DNA of 64,000 bases. Source: Pseudomonas sp. PA15(2017). GTDB lineage: Bacteria > Pseudomonadota > Gammaproteobacteria > Pseudomonadales > Pseudomonadaceae. Positions within the stretch are counted from its first letter, which is position 1. Each line of letters starts with the position of its first letter. The notes under the pieces are model-generated. The model saw nothing but the letters and a program-made list of their open reading frames with translations, did not search any database and was not told the DNA's origin. A program made the translations under genes and the position numbers. The stretch is taken from NCBI RefSeq assembly GCF_001945395.1, contig NZ_MSXV01000007.1, positions 62,001 to 126,000 of the forward strand, read 5' to 3'. Shown one piece after another: positions 26,723 through 34,809 of this stretch.

Positions 26723-27804
26723 TGAATATCTTATTTGTCATCACTGGTTTGGGCGTGGGGGGAGCCGAACGTCAGGTCATGGATTTGACGGGACACTTAG
26801 CGTCGCTTGGACACGACGTCACCATCATCAGCATGGTTGGCCAATGCAAGCTATCTGTGCCAGCCGATGTGTATGTGATTAATCTGGAAATGTCTAAGTC
26901 GATGGGCAGTTTGTGGCGTGGCTGTCTTAACTATTTGCGGACGGTAAAGCGTGTCCGACCTGATGTTGTACACAGCCATATGGTCCATGCGAATATCTTC
27001 GCGAGACTGCTCAGACCCTTTACGCCAGTACCTCGATTGATTTGTACCGCCCACAGCGTGAACGAGGGAGGTGCCCTTAGAATGATGGCATACCGGCTTA
27101 CTGATCGCTTATGTGACATATTCACCAACGTAAGTGATGCGGCTGTAAGAGCATTCAAAGAGATGCGGGTGGCGCCTTCAACGCGCATTATCTGTGTACC
27201 CAATGCCATCGATGTCGAGCGGTTCTCGCCTCCCTCCGATAGATTAGTGCTCAAGGCCGAGTTGGGATTAGCTGGGAAAGACGCTCTCGTTTCAGTCGGG
27301 CGCCTTTGCCCTGAGAAGGACTATCCCAATCTGCTCCAGGCACTGAGTATTATCCGGGATTCTGGGCGTAATTTTCACGCCTTGATTATCGGCGATGGCC
27401 CTTCTAAAGCCGAACTTTTAGAGATGGTCGAGCAACTCGGTCTGCAGGGCCATGTTTCCTTTCTTGGCATCCGTCATGATGTTGAACGTTTCATGGGCAG
27501 CGCGGATCTGTTTGTGCTGCCATCGCGCTATGAGGGTTTCGGTTTAGTGGTGGCCGAAGCAATGGCTTGCTATGCCCCGGTTGTAGCCACTGACTGCGGG
27601 GGTGTAGCCGAGGTGATGGGGGGCTTCGGTTCCCTGGTTGAACCTGGGCGACCTACAGCCTTAGCCCGTGCCGTCCTAGCAGCCCTTGATCTATCTGAGA
27701 GCGATAGGCAGGCGCAGGTCGAGAGTGCGAGAGAGCATGTCGTTGAGCGTTTCGGCCTGGATCGAGTGGTCGAACGGTGGCTTAGCCTTTATAAGGCTGG
27801 ATAA
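26722..27804 (+). CDS. Glycosyltransferase family 4 (GT-B fold)
   Basis: A 360-residue GT4 enzyme. It opens with NILFVITGLGVGGAERQVMD, the GxGGAERQ donor-site start of many O-antigen GT4s. VSVGRLCPEKDYPNLLQAL marks the second Rossmann domain, and the EX7E-like motif is PSRYEGFGLVVAEAMAC near residues 262-278. The start is taken as GTG at 26722, overlapping the TAG of the previous gene by one base. The longer frame from 26671 lies inside the GT2 gene. Confidence 0.9.
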   Translation: MNILFVITGLGVGGAERQVMDLTGHLASLGHDVTIISMVGQCKLSVPADVYVINLEMSKSMGSLWRGCLNYLRTVKRVRPDVVHSHMVHANIFARLLRPFTPVPRLICTAHSVNEGGALRMMAYRLTDRLCDIFTNVSDAAVRAFKEMRVAPSTRIICVPNAIDVERFSPPSDRLVLKAELGLAGKDALVSVGRLCPEKDYPNLLQALSIIRDSGRNFHALIIGDGPSKAELLEMVEQLGLQGHVSFLGIRHDVERFMGSADLFVLPSRYEGFGLVVAEAMACYAPVVATDCGGVAEVMGGFGSLVEPGRPTALARAVLAALDLSESDRQAQVESAREHVVERFGLDRVVERWLSLYKAG

Positions 27805-27831
27805 TTTGTTAAATTTTTGGCGGTAAATGAT

Positions 27832-28983
27832 ATGCGGGTCGCGTTGATTGGAACTACTGCAGGGTGCGTCATTAATTTTAGGGGGGATTTGATTCGTTAC
27901 CTTTCCGATCTGGGGTGCGTTGTTTACGCTTTTGCCATTGATTATGACGCCGAGACCTCACGACTAGTCGAAGAGCTGGGCGGTATCGCTGTCTCCTATA
28001 ACCTTGATCGTACGGGGATCGCCCCAGTTGCTGATATTGTCAGCACGCTACGATTGGCCAAACAATTGAGGGCTTTGAAACTCGACCTGGTATTTTCGTA
28101 TTTCACCAAGCCGGTGATATTTGCCACGGTTGCCGCCAAGCTGGCAGGGGTGCGACGACGAGTGGGTATGCTGGAAGGGCTAGGGCACTCCTTTACAAAA
28201 ACTCCTAATGGGCCTTCTACCAGTGCTCGGCTGGTCAAGCTGATTCAACTGTGCCTGTATAGCCTTACCTTTCCTTTGCTTGAGCGATTGATCGTCCTCA
28301 ATCGTGATGATGCCAAAGAGCTCTCCGCCTTCAGGTTTTTGCGTTGTCCGCAGGTCAGCGTATTGGGCGGTATAGGCGTCGATCTGACAGTGTTCGAACA
28401 AATGCCTCCGTCTGGTCAACCCACATTCATTTTTGTCGGGCGATTGTTGGCTGAAAAGGGGATATTCGAGTACGTCGGTGCTGCCAGACTCCTCAAAGCC
28501 AGATTTCCCCAAGCTGAATGTTATCTGCTTGGCGCCGAAGATAAATCCAACCCCGGTAGTTTGAGTTCGGAGCAGCTCAGCGAGTTGGTCAAAGATGGCA
28601 TCGTCAATTATGTTGGCGAGGTGGACGATGTGCGTCCATGGTTGAGCAAAAGCTCGGTATTCGTATTGCCTTCCTACCGTGAGGGCGTTCCGAAAAGTAC
28701 TCAGGAAGCACTGGCGACCGGACGGGCCGTGGTAACAACGGACGTCCCAGGTTGCCGGGACACTGTAGTCGATGGCGTGAATGGGTTCTTGGTCGCTCCG
28801 TGGTCTGCCCAGGCACTGTTCGAAAAAATGGTCTATTTCGTTGAGAACCCTGAGGCTATTTTTTCCATGGGTCGCGCCTCGCGAGAGCTAGCAGAAAAAA
28901 ACTTTGACGTAGTCAAAATCAATGAACACCTCGGCACTCTTTTATTGGGTAGTGCGCAAAACCTAAATAGGCCGTTCAAATGA
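27832..28983 (+). CDS. Glycosyltransferase family 4 (second)
   Basis: A 383-residue GT-B glycosyltransferase. Family marks are the N-terminal VALIGTTAGCVINFRGDLIR, then GMLEGLGHSFT in the linker to the donor domain. The donor-binding PSYREGVPKSTQEALATGRA and TTDVPGCRDTV near residues 280-308 resemble WbpH/PglA-type HexNAc transferases. ATG 27832 is preferred over TTG 27817. The last bases overlap the epimerase gene (ATGA). Likely adds an inner residue of the O-unit; the linkage is unknown. Confidence 0.88.
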   Translation: MRVALIGTTAGCVINFRGDLIRYLSDLGCVVYAFAIDYDAETSRLVEELGGIAVSYNLDRTGIAPVADIVSTLRLAKQLRALKLDLVFSYFTKPVIFATVAAKLAGVRRRVGMLEGLGHSFTKTPNGPSTSARLVKLIQLCLYSLTFPLLERLIVLNRDDAKELSAFRFLRCPQVSVLGGIGVDLTVFEQMPPSGQPTFIFVGRLLAEKGIFEYVGAARLLKARFPQAECYLLGAEDKSNPGSLSSEQLSELVKDGIVNYVGEVDDVRPWLSKSSVFVLPSYREGVPKSTQEALATGRAVVTTDVPGCRDTVVDGVNGFLVAPWSAQALFEKMVYFVENPEAIFSMGRASRELAEKNFDVVKINEHLGTLLLGSAQNLNRPFK

Positions 28984-29927
28984 TAATGTTGACAGGCGCG
29001 GCTGGGTTTGTTGGGGCAGCACTCCGGAAGAGGCTCGTATATGAGCGCCGTGCTTTGAAACTTGTGCTTCGTCGTGCAGACCCTGTTATCAGTAACGCAT
29101 GTTCTGTTCATCTGGCTTCTGACTTCAGCGATGCTTCAATATGGGCGGGAGCGTTCGAGGATGTGGACGTGGTTGTTCACGGTGCGGCTCGCGTTCATGT
29201 GATGAACGACACGGCTGCCGATCCGCTCGTGGAGTTTCGCAAGGCCAATGTCGATGGCACCCTGAGCCTGGCCAAGCAGGCTGCCGCAGCGGGGGTACAG
29301 CGTTTCATCTTCATCAGTTCGATCAAGGTCAATGGTGAGGGTACTGAGCTGGGCCACCCTTACCGCGCGGATGACACGCCCGACCCTCAGGATCCCTACG
29401 GCATCTCCAAGATGGAGGCCGAACAGGGCTTGCGGGCGCTGGCAAGCGAGACCGGTATGGAAGTGGTGATCATCAGGCCGGTGCTCGTTTACGGCCCCGG
29501 CGTGAAAGCCAATTTCCGTAGCATGATGAGTTGGTTGCGCAAGGGTATCCCGCTCCCTCTGGGCGCCACGGGAAACAAACGTAGCCTGGTGGCCGTGGAT
29601 AACCTGGTGGACCTCATTGTCACCTGTATCGATCACCCCGCGGCGGCCAACCAGACATTCCTGGTCAGCGATGGTGAGGATCTATCCACGACGCAACTGT
29701 TGCAGCGCATGGGCAAGGCGTTGGGCCGGCCAGCCAGGTTGTTGCCGGTTCCTGCCAGCCTGCTGCAAGCCGGCGCGGCAGTATTGGGTAAACGCGCCAT
29801 TGCACAGCGGCTCTGCGGCTCCCTGCAGGTGGATATTGGTAAAACCCGTGAGCTATTGGGTTGGGCGCCGCCTGTTAGCGTCGATGATGCATTGCGCAAA
29901 ACCGCCCGAGCTTTCGAGGCTGGCTGA
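28980..29927 (+). CDS. NAD-dependent epimerase/reductase, WbpV-like
   Basis: A 315-residue extended SDR with TGAAGFVG at residues 4-11 and the catalytic Tyr/Lys in DPYGISKMEAE near residues 138-148. The sequence is of the WbpV/WbjF type found before wbpL in Pseudomonas O-antigen loci. Those enzymes reduce or epimerise C4 of the 4-keto-6-deoxy-HexNAc made by WbpM, giving UDP-QuiNAc or a FucNAc-type donor. Which product is made cannot be decided here. From this gene on, GC rises back toward the genome level, so it belongs to the conserved end of the locus. Confidence 0.85.
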   Translation: MIMLTGAAGFVGAALRKRLVYERRALKLVLRRADPVISNACSVHLASDFSDASIWAGAFEDVDVVVHGAARVHVMNDTAADPLVEFRKANVDGTLSLAKQAAAAGVQRFIFISSIKVNGEGTELGHPYRADDTPDPQDPYGISKMEAEQGLRALASETGMEVVIIRPVLVYGPGVKANFRSMMSWLRKGIPLPLGATGNKRSLVAVDNLVDLIVTCIDHPAAANQTFLVSDGEDLSTTQLLQRMGKALGRPARLLPVPASLLQAGAAVLGKRAIAQRLCGSLQVDIGKTRELLGWAPPVSVDDALRKTARAFEAG

Positions 29928-29970
29928 CCGGCAATACCCACCGTGATTGGTAGGGGTTAGGAGAAGTTAC

Positions 29971-30987
29971 TTGTTGATCATCGTGTTGCTGGTCATTGCC
30001 AGCCTGTCGTGTTTGCTGACCTGGTTGTTGAGGCGTTATGCACTGGCGAGCAGCCTTATGGATATTCCCAACGCCCGTAGCTCTCACTCGATACCCACGC
30101 CGCGTGGTGGTGGCGTTGCCATCGTGCTGTGCTTTATTTTCGCAGTGCTTGGCCTGGCCATGCTTGGCCAGATAGAGAGTACCGTAGCGTTCGCCTTGTG
30201 TGGCGCGGGTGGGCTGGTGGCCGTGATCGGCTTTCTTGACGATCATGGGCACATCGCCGCCCGCTGGCGTTTGCTCGGGCATTTTGCGGCTGCCGGCTGG
30301 GCGTTGTTCTGGCTGGGCGGGCTGCCGGCGATCAGCCTGTTCGGCACCCTGGTCGATCTCGGCTGGTTTGGCCACCTGCTGGCAGCGATCTATCTGGTCT
30401 GGTTGCTCAATCTCTACAACTTCATGGATGGCATCGACGGTATCGCCAGTGTGGAGGCTATTTGCGTCTGTATCGGCGGCGCGTTGCTGTATGCCTGGCT
30501 TGGCGATACCTACGGCGCACTGCTGACCGTGTTGTCCCTGGCTGCTGCGGTGCTTGGCTTTCTGATCTGGAACTTTCCACCGGCGCGCATTTTCATGGGC
30601 GATGCCGGCAGTGGTTTCTTGGGCATTACGCTTGGCATTCTCTCGCTGCAGGCCGCAGCGGCGTCGCCTGAGCTGTTGTGGGCCTGGCTGATATTGCTCG
30701 GCGTTTTCATCGTCGACGCCACCTACACGCTGTTGCGGCGGCTGTTGCGCGGCGATCGCGTTTACGAGGCCCATAGAAGCCATGCGTATCAGTATGCCTC
30801 ACGTCATTGCGGCCGCCATTTGCCCGTCACCTCGGCGGTTACCGCCATCAACCTGTTATGGCTGCTGCCTATAGCTCTGTGGGTCGGCTTCGGTGGCGTG
30901 GACGGTGCCATCGGTTTGTTGATCGCATATCTTCCGCTGGTTTCTCTGGCAGCCAGGTTCAAGGCTGGGGCATTGGAGTTAAAATGA
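29971..30987 (+). CDS. wbpL: Undecaprenyl-phosphate HexNAc-1-phosphate transferase WbpL
   Basis: WbpL starts the O-unit by moving a HexNAc-1-phosphate (QuiNAc, FucNAc or GlcNAc) from UDP to undecaprenyl phosphate. The 338-residue membrane protein (about 10-11 helices) has the WecA/MraY-family motifs DIPNARSSHSIPTPRGGG, VIGFLDDHGH (DDxx metal site), NFMDGIDGIA and NFPPARIFMGDAGSGFLG. The start is taken as TTG 29971, because TTAGGAG lies 7 nt upstream; a TTG at 29947 is possible. The stop overlaps the next ATG (ATGA). Confidence 0.92.
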   Translation: MLIIVLLVIASLSCLLTWLLRRYALASSLMDIPNARSSHSIPTPRGGGVAIVLCFIFAVLGLAMLGQIESTVAFALCGAGGLVAVIGFLDDHGHIAARWRLLGHFAAAGWALFWLGGLPAISLFGTLVDLGWFGHLLAAIYLVWLLNLYNFMDGIDGIASVEAICVCIGGALLYAWLGDTYGALLTVLSLAAAVLGFLIWNFPPARIFMGDAGSGFLGITLGILSLQAAAASPELLWAWLILLGVFIVDATYTLLRRLLRGDRVYEAHRSHAYQYASRHCGRHLPVTSAVTAINLLWLLPIALWVGFGGVDGAIGLLIAYLPLVSLAARFKAGALELK

Positions 30988-31559
30988 AAAACACATTGCT
31001 GATACTGGGCGCTGGTGGGCATGGTAGGGCCGTCGCCGAAGCGGCTTTGCTCTCCGGACATTGGCAGGCCATCTGTTTTCTGGATGACCGATGGCCGGGT
31101 TTGAGCGAGCTTTACGGCATAGCAGTGGTCGGTAAACCGGACGACCTTGCCGCTCACGCCAGCGCCGGCGGTGCAGCGATCGCCGCTGTCGGCAACAATG
31201 CGTTGCGCGAACGATGGAGCCAATTGATCGAGGCTGCCGGGCTGCCTCTTGCGACGGTCATTCATCCGCGAGCCTTCGTCAGTGACGATGCCGAGGTGGG
31301 CCGCGGTGTCGCGGTAATGGCCATGGCGATGGTCGGGGTGGGTGCGGTGCTCGGGCAGGGTGCTATCGTGAACGCCAACGCAACCGTTGATCATGACGCG
31401 GTGCTGGGTGACTTCGCCCACCTGGGCGTTGGCGTACAGTTGGCGGGAGGAGTTAAGGTAGGTGCCAGGGCCTGGCTACAGGCCGGCTGCTGCGCTGGTT
31501 ATCATGTTGTCGTCGAGGACGGCGCGCTGCACGCGCCTGGGACGGTTTTACAGGATTGA
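30984..31559 (+). CDS. PglD/NeuD-type sugar O/N-acetyltransferase
   Basis: A 191-residue acetyltransferase with an N-terminal Rossmann-like sugar-nucleotide domain (LILGAGGHGRAVAEAA) and a C-terminal left-handed beta-helix of hexapeptide repeats (from AEVGRGVAVMAMAMVGVGAV on). The catalytic His of the PglD family fits VDHDAVLGDFAHLG. PglD acetylates the 4-amino group of UDP-4-amino-6-deoxy sugars. The true start ATG 30984 overlaps the wbpL stop. No aminotransferase that would make a 4-amino sugar is in the cluster, so the substrate is uncertain. Confidence 0.88.
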   Translation: MKNTLLILGAGGHGRAVAEAALLSGHWQAICFLDDRWPGLSELYGIAVVGKPDDLAAHASAGGAAIAAVGNNALRERWSQLIEAAGLPLATVIHPRAFVSDDAEVGRGVAVMAMAMVGVGAVLGQGAIVNANATVDHDAVLGDFAHLGVGVQLAGGVKVGARAWLQAGCCAGYHVVVEDGALHAPGTVLQD

Positions 31560-31648
31560 ATAGCGCGTTCTATCTGAACATTCAGGACGTTTTGGAACTA
31601 CTTGCGCTGCCAGCTTTACCCTGGCAAAAGCGCGCTCCAGGGATATGA
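31556..31648 (+). CDS. Possible 30-residue ORF between PglD-like gene and wbpM
   Basis: TTG at 31556 overlaps the PglD-like stop (TTGA, the same overlap style as ccmD-ccmE) and reads MNSAFYLNIQDVLELLALPA, then LPWQKRAPGI, before TGA at 31646-31648. The following GAGG serves the wbpM TTG at 31658. No family is recognised. It could be a genuine small protein, a coupling leader for wbpM, or a remnant of a longer gene. Confidence 0.25.
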   Translation: MNSAFYLNIQDVLELLALPALPWQKRAPGI

Positions 31649-31657
31649 GGTGTTGTT

Positions 31658-33673
31658 TTGTTGAGGTTCGCTGAGCTGCTGCGTACGCGTTTGGTACGGC
31701 TGCGCCGTCGCCAAAAACGGCTGATCCAGGTTGCCATCGACGTGATGTTGGTATGGGCTGCATTGTGGCTGGCCTTTGTCGTTCGCCTGGGGGATTTCAA
31801 CGAAATCTACCCGCTTGACGGCCACCTGTGGCTCTTCGCGCTGGCGCCACTGATTTCCATCCCCCTGTTCATACGCTTTGGCATGTACCGCGCCGTGATG
31901 CGTTATTTCGGTACCGAGGCACTGATCGCCATCACCAAGGCGGTCTCTCTCTCGGCACTGATTCTGGCATTGGCGATCTATTGGCATCAGGATGCGCGGG
32001 CGGTGATTCCCCGTTCCATGGTGTTCAACTATTGGTGGTTGAGCATTATGCTGATCGGCGGGCTGCGCTTGGCCATGCGCCAGTTCTTCATGGGTCATTG
32101 GTTTGCAGCCGACCAGCCCTTCAAGTTCAGTAGCCGCGATGCGGGTGCCCCCGCAGTGGCCATCTATGGCGCTGGTTCAGCTGGCAACCAATTGGCTGCA
32201 TCCCTGCGAATGGGCCGCTCGATGAGGCCTGTCGCGTTCATCGATGACGATTCGAATATTTCCAATCGAATCATCGCCGGCCTGCGCGTTTATTCACCCA
32301 AGCACATCCAGCAGATGATCGATGAAACGGGAGCCGTCGAAATATTGCTCGCACTGCCATCGGTATCCCGCACGCGCCGTCGTTCCATATTGCAATTGCT
32401 CGAAAAATACCCGCTGCACGTACGCTCGGTTCCCGGCTTCATGGATCTGGCCAGCGGCCGGGTGAAGGTCGAAGATGTGCAGGAAGTCGATATTGCCGAC
32501 TTGCTCGGGCGCGATGCCGTACCTCCGCAACGCGAGTTGTTCGAGCGGTGCATTCGTGGCCAAGTGGTGATGGTAACCGGAGCTGGTGGCTCGATCGGCT
32601 CCGAGTTGTGCAGGCAGATACTTGGATCCGGCCCTAAAACGCTGCTGTTGTTCGAGCATAGCGAATTCAATCTCTACGCCATTCATGGCGAGCTGGAGCA
32701 GCGGATCCGTCGTGAGTCGCTGGCAGTGCGTCTGGTGCCGATCCTAGGCTCGGTACGTAACCAACAGCGCCAGGTCGAACTGTTGCGTGCTTGGGATGTG
32801 AATACCGTTTACCACGCTGCCGCTTATAAACATGTGCCCATGGTCGAGCACAATATCGCCGAAGGCGTACTGAATAATGTGCTGGGTTCGCTGCATACGG
32901 CCCAAGCCGCATTGAAGGCTGGTGTCGAGCATTTCGTATTGATTTCCACCGACAAGGCCGTGCGGCCCACCAACGTAATGGGCAGTACCAAGCGCCTGGC
33001 TGAAATGGTGTTGCAGGCGTTAAGCCGCGAAAGCGCCCCCGTGCTGTTTGGCGACAAGGAAGGTGTGCATCAGGTCAACAAGACCCGTTTCACCATGGTG
33101 CGTTTTGGCAATGTGCTCGGTTCTTCGGGGTCGGTGATCCCGCGGTTCTACGAGCAGATTCGCAAAGGCGGCCCGGTTACGGTTACCCATCCCAATATCA
33201 CGCGTTATTTCATGACCATTCCCGAAGCGGCCCAATTGGTGATTCAGGCCGGTTCCATGGGGCAGGGCGGCGATGTGTTCGTGCTGGACATGGGGAAGCC
33301 GGTGAAGATCGCCGAGCTGGCCGAGAAGATGATCCACCTGACCGGCCTCAGTGTCTGCACCGACAGCAACCCCAGCGGTGATATCTCCATTGAGTACACG
33401 GGGCTGCGTCCGGGTGAGAAGCTTTATGAGGAGTTGCTGATTGGCGACAACGTGAGTCCGACCGAGCATCCGATGATCATGCGTGCCAATGAGGAGCATC
33501 TGCCGTGGGAGACTTTCAAAGGGACCATGGCCGATCTGCTTGGAGCTGTGGAGCAGGATGACTATGATCGGGTCCGTCAGCTGCTGCGTGCCACGGTGTG
33601 CGGTTATACCCCAGAGGGTGAAATCGTCGACTGGATGCACCAGCGCCGTGCTGCTAACAAGCCAATGGAGTAA
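31658..33673 (+). CDS. wbpM: UDP-HexNAc 4,6-dehydratase WbpM
   Basis: WbpM converts UDP-GlcNAc to UDP-4-keto-6-deoxy-HexNAc, the precursor of QuiNAc and FucNAc. The 671 residues comprise four N-terminal membrane helices (about residues 20-130), a regulatory Rossmann domain (AIYGAGSAGNQLAASL near 166) and the catalytic SDR domain with VTGAGGSIGSELCRQI near residue 306. The family's unusual Ser-Met-Lys triad is visible in LISTDKAVRPTNVMGSTKR, where Met replaces the normal Tyr. The start is TTG 31658 with GAGG 7 nt before. It closes the O-antigen locus, as in other Pseudomonas. Confidence 0.95.
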   Translation: MLRFAELLRTRLVRLRRRQKRLIQVAIDVMLVWAALWLAFVVRLGDFNEIYPLDGHLWLFALAPLISIPLFIRFGMYRAVMRYFGTEALIAITKAVSLSALILALAIYWHQDARAVIPRSMVFNYWWLSIMLIGGLRLAMRQFFMGHWFAADQPFKFSSRDAGAPAVAIYGAGSAGNQLAASLRMGRSMRPVAFIDDDSNISNRIIAGLRVYSPKHIQQMIDETGAVEILLALPSVSRTRRRSILQLLEKYPLHVRSVPGFMDLASGRVKVEDVQEVDIADLLGRDAVPPQRELFERCIRGQVVMVTGAGGSIGSELCRQILGSGPKTLLLFEHSEFNLYAIHGELEQRIRRESLAVRLVPILGSVRNQQRQVELLRAWDVNTVYHAAAYKHVPMVEHNIAEGVLNNVLGSLHTAQAALKAGVEHFVLISTDKAVRPTNVMGSTKRLAEMVLQALSRESAPVLFGDKEGVHQVNKTRFTMVRFGNVLGSSGSVIPRFYEQIRKGGPVTVTHPNITRYFMTIPEAAQLVIQAGSMGQGGDVFVLDMGKPVKIAELAEKMIHLTGLSVCTDSNPSGDISIEYTGLRPGEKLYEELLIGDNVSPTEHPMIMRANEEHLPWETFKGTMADLLGAVEQDDYDRVRQLLRATVCGYTPEGEIVDWMHQRRAANKPME

Positions 33674-33698
33674 TCAATCAAGGCTTGGTCAGTGAGTA

Positions 33699-33726
33699 GC
33701 GATACCCACGGCTAGGTGGGTATCGC
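33699..33726. repeat. Perfect hairpin after wbpM
   Basis: GCGATACCCAC (33699-33709) and GTGGGTATCGC (33716-33726) form a perfect 11-bp stem with a 6-nt loop, flanked by a second short pairing (CTTGG and CCAAG). There is no U-tract. It sits between convergent genes and may end transcription from both sides. The GCGATACCC core also occurs in the window's REP family. Confidence 0.6.
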
Positions 33727-33734
33727 CCAAGGCT

Positions 33735-34001
33735 CTACGTCTTGTCCGAAAGGCTTACGCCTTGATGTAAGCGGCTCAGAAACCCCACTTCAAAGGCACG
33801 GCGTTGTATCTCCGCAGGTATCTCTTCCCGTTCGAAAATCAGGGCGGCCCATAACCAGTTTCTGCGGTTGCCGGTCAGCCAGGCCTGGACCGCTTGAACG
33901 CCCTGGTTGAAGGCGGGGCGGCAATCCTGCGCCCAGGCGATAGTCAACCCGGGGTGGCCCTGGTAGCTGGGCAGCGTGGTGGCGATGATTCCCTTATTCA
34001 T
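33735..34001 (-). CDS. Hypothetical protein, third ORF of Ash-like module
   Basis: An 88-residue soluble protein without a recognised family: MNKGIIATTLPSYQGHPGLT at the start, a Trp-rich centre (VQAWLTGNRRNWLWAALIF) and a charged end. It overlaps the upstream small gene by 8 bp, so the two are co-translated. No signal peptide or membrane helix. Convergent with wbpM. Function unknown; small paired genes of this sort follow Ash/Icd-like leaders in proteobacterial genomes. Confidence 0.65.
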   Translation of the reverse strand: MNKGIIATTLPSYQGHPGLTIAWAQDCRPAFNQGVQAVQAWLTGNRRNWLWAALIFEREEIPAEIQRRAFEVGFLSRLHQGVSLSDKT

Positions 34002-34269
34002 GGCTGCTTCTTCCCTGAAGCTGGGACAGTGCCCTGCGGTACAGCACTACCAATTCGTCCAGCAGGTCATTGGCGGCCAGTGTTGCCAAACGTATTCGCA
34101 GCCGGTCGGTGCTGTGCTCTGCATGGCTGGTGAGATCTTCCAGTAGCTCTCGCAGTAGGGCGGCACGCAATTCGGCATCGCCTTGAGCGTTTTGGGCTTG
34201 GTAGTCGGCGGCGGGGATTGGGCTTGGGCGCCTTGGAAATGGCAGGACGCGACCTTGCGGATTAGCCAT
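33994..34269 (-). CDS. Hypothetical protein, second ORF of Ash-like module
   Basis: A 91-residue protein with a Pro-rich start (NPQGRVLPFPRRPSPIPAAD) and a helical remainder (LRAALLRELLEDLTSHAEHS, then LRIRLATLAANDLLDELVVL). It has the strongest Shine-Dalgarno of the region, AAGGAGGTGT before the ATG. It overlaps the upstream leader ORF by 8 bp and the downstream ORF by 8 bp. Family not recognised. Confidence 0.7.
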   Translation of the reverse strand: MANPQGRVLPFPRRPSPIPAADYQAQNAQGDAELRAALLRELLEDLTSHAEHSTDRLRIRLATLAANDLLDELVVLYRRALSQLQGRSSHE

Positions 34270-34525
34270 GGCACACCTCCTTCATGGAGGTTTCGACAGG
34301 TGCTGGTTGGGCAAGGAGGTGCCCTTGCATAAAAGCTGGATAGCGCATTTTCCTTATGCTCCTTGGTTTGGTTAAGGAGCCGTCACCGCCGTTGCTACGC
34401 GGGAATGGTGACGGACCGCACGGGGGTAGCAAACCGGAAACCAAGGGAACCGGCCAGGCCGAAGCCTGCCCCGTACGGCCCGCCATAGAAATGCGGTAGC
34501 ACGGTAACGGGCACCGGCTAGGCAA
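34262..34525 (-). CDS. Ash/Icd-like leader ORF (candidate)
   Basis: The frame encodes SMAGRTGQASAWPVPLVSGL in its first half and ends EVCHG, overlapping the next gene's ATG. These marks recall, from memory, Ash / 'host cell division inhibitor Icd-like' ORFs that stand in front of P4-satellite immunity-type loci: S-M-x-x-R-x-G-Q-x-x-x-WPxP-x-V-x-G at the start and a C-terminal E-V-x-H-G. The DNA is packed with short stems, for example CCGTCACC (34380-34387) and GGTGACGG (34407-34414). It may act mainly as RNA. Treat as a candidate. Confidence 0.4.
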   Translation of the reverse strand: MPSRCPLPCYRISMAGRTGQASAWPVPLVSGLLPPCGPSPFPRSNGGDGSLTKPRSIRKMRYPAFMQGHLLAQPAPVETSMKEVCHG

Positions 34526-34809
34526 TTACGACGCACCGCGTCTTGGTTTCTCAGGTTGCTACACCCGGCCACGGTACCAACCGTGACAGCGGCACTTTAG
34601 CTTGCAGGATGGAAGGTGGCAACCGCTGAGGCGCCAGATAGAGCGGGTGACAATCACAAAGTGTCGGTAACGGGCTTCCAGTAGAGGTGGATGAGCCACC
34701 ATCGCTGGAGCTGCATGTTACGAGGTGAGGAGGCCTGGGTACCGCCGTGCTTGGCCCAGGCCGGGAAACGCAACTTATCGCCGTTATCGGCTGATGGCGC
34801 TGCAGAGCT
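34526..34809. other. Upstream region of the Ash-like module
   Basis: About 280 bp with no supported gene, between the Ash-like module and the M42 peptidase gene (both on the minus strand). It contains further short inverted repeats (for example CGGTACC near 34572 and CCTGGGTACC near 34734). It probably holds the module's promoter and a structured transcript. Confidence 0.4.

Noticed and set aside
33699-33726. Hairpin after wbpM considered as a phage or island attachment site
   Set aside because: No tRNA, integrase or direct repeat partner was seen; a terminator or REP-like role is simpler.
34372-34572. 66-residue frame within the Ash-like leader region
   Set aside because: It overlaps the better-supported leader frame, is Arg-rich and lacks a good ribosome site; left as an alternative reading.
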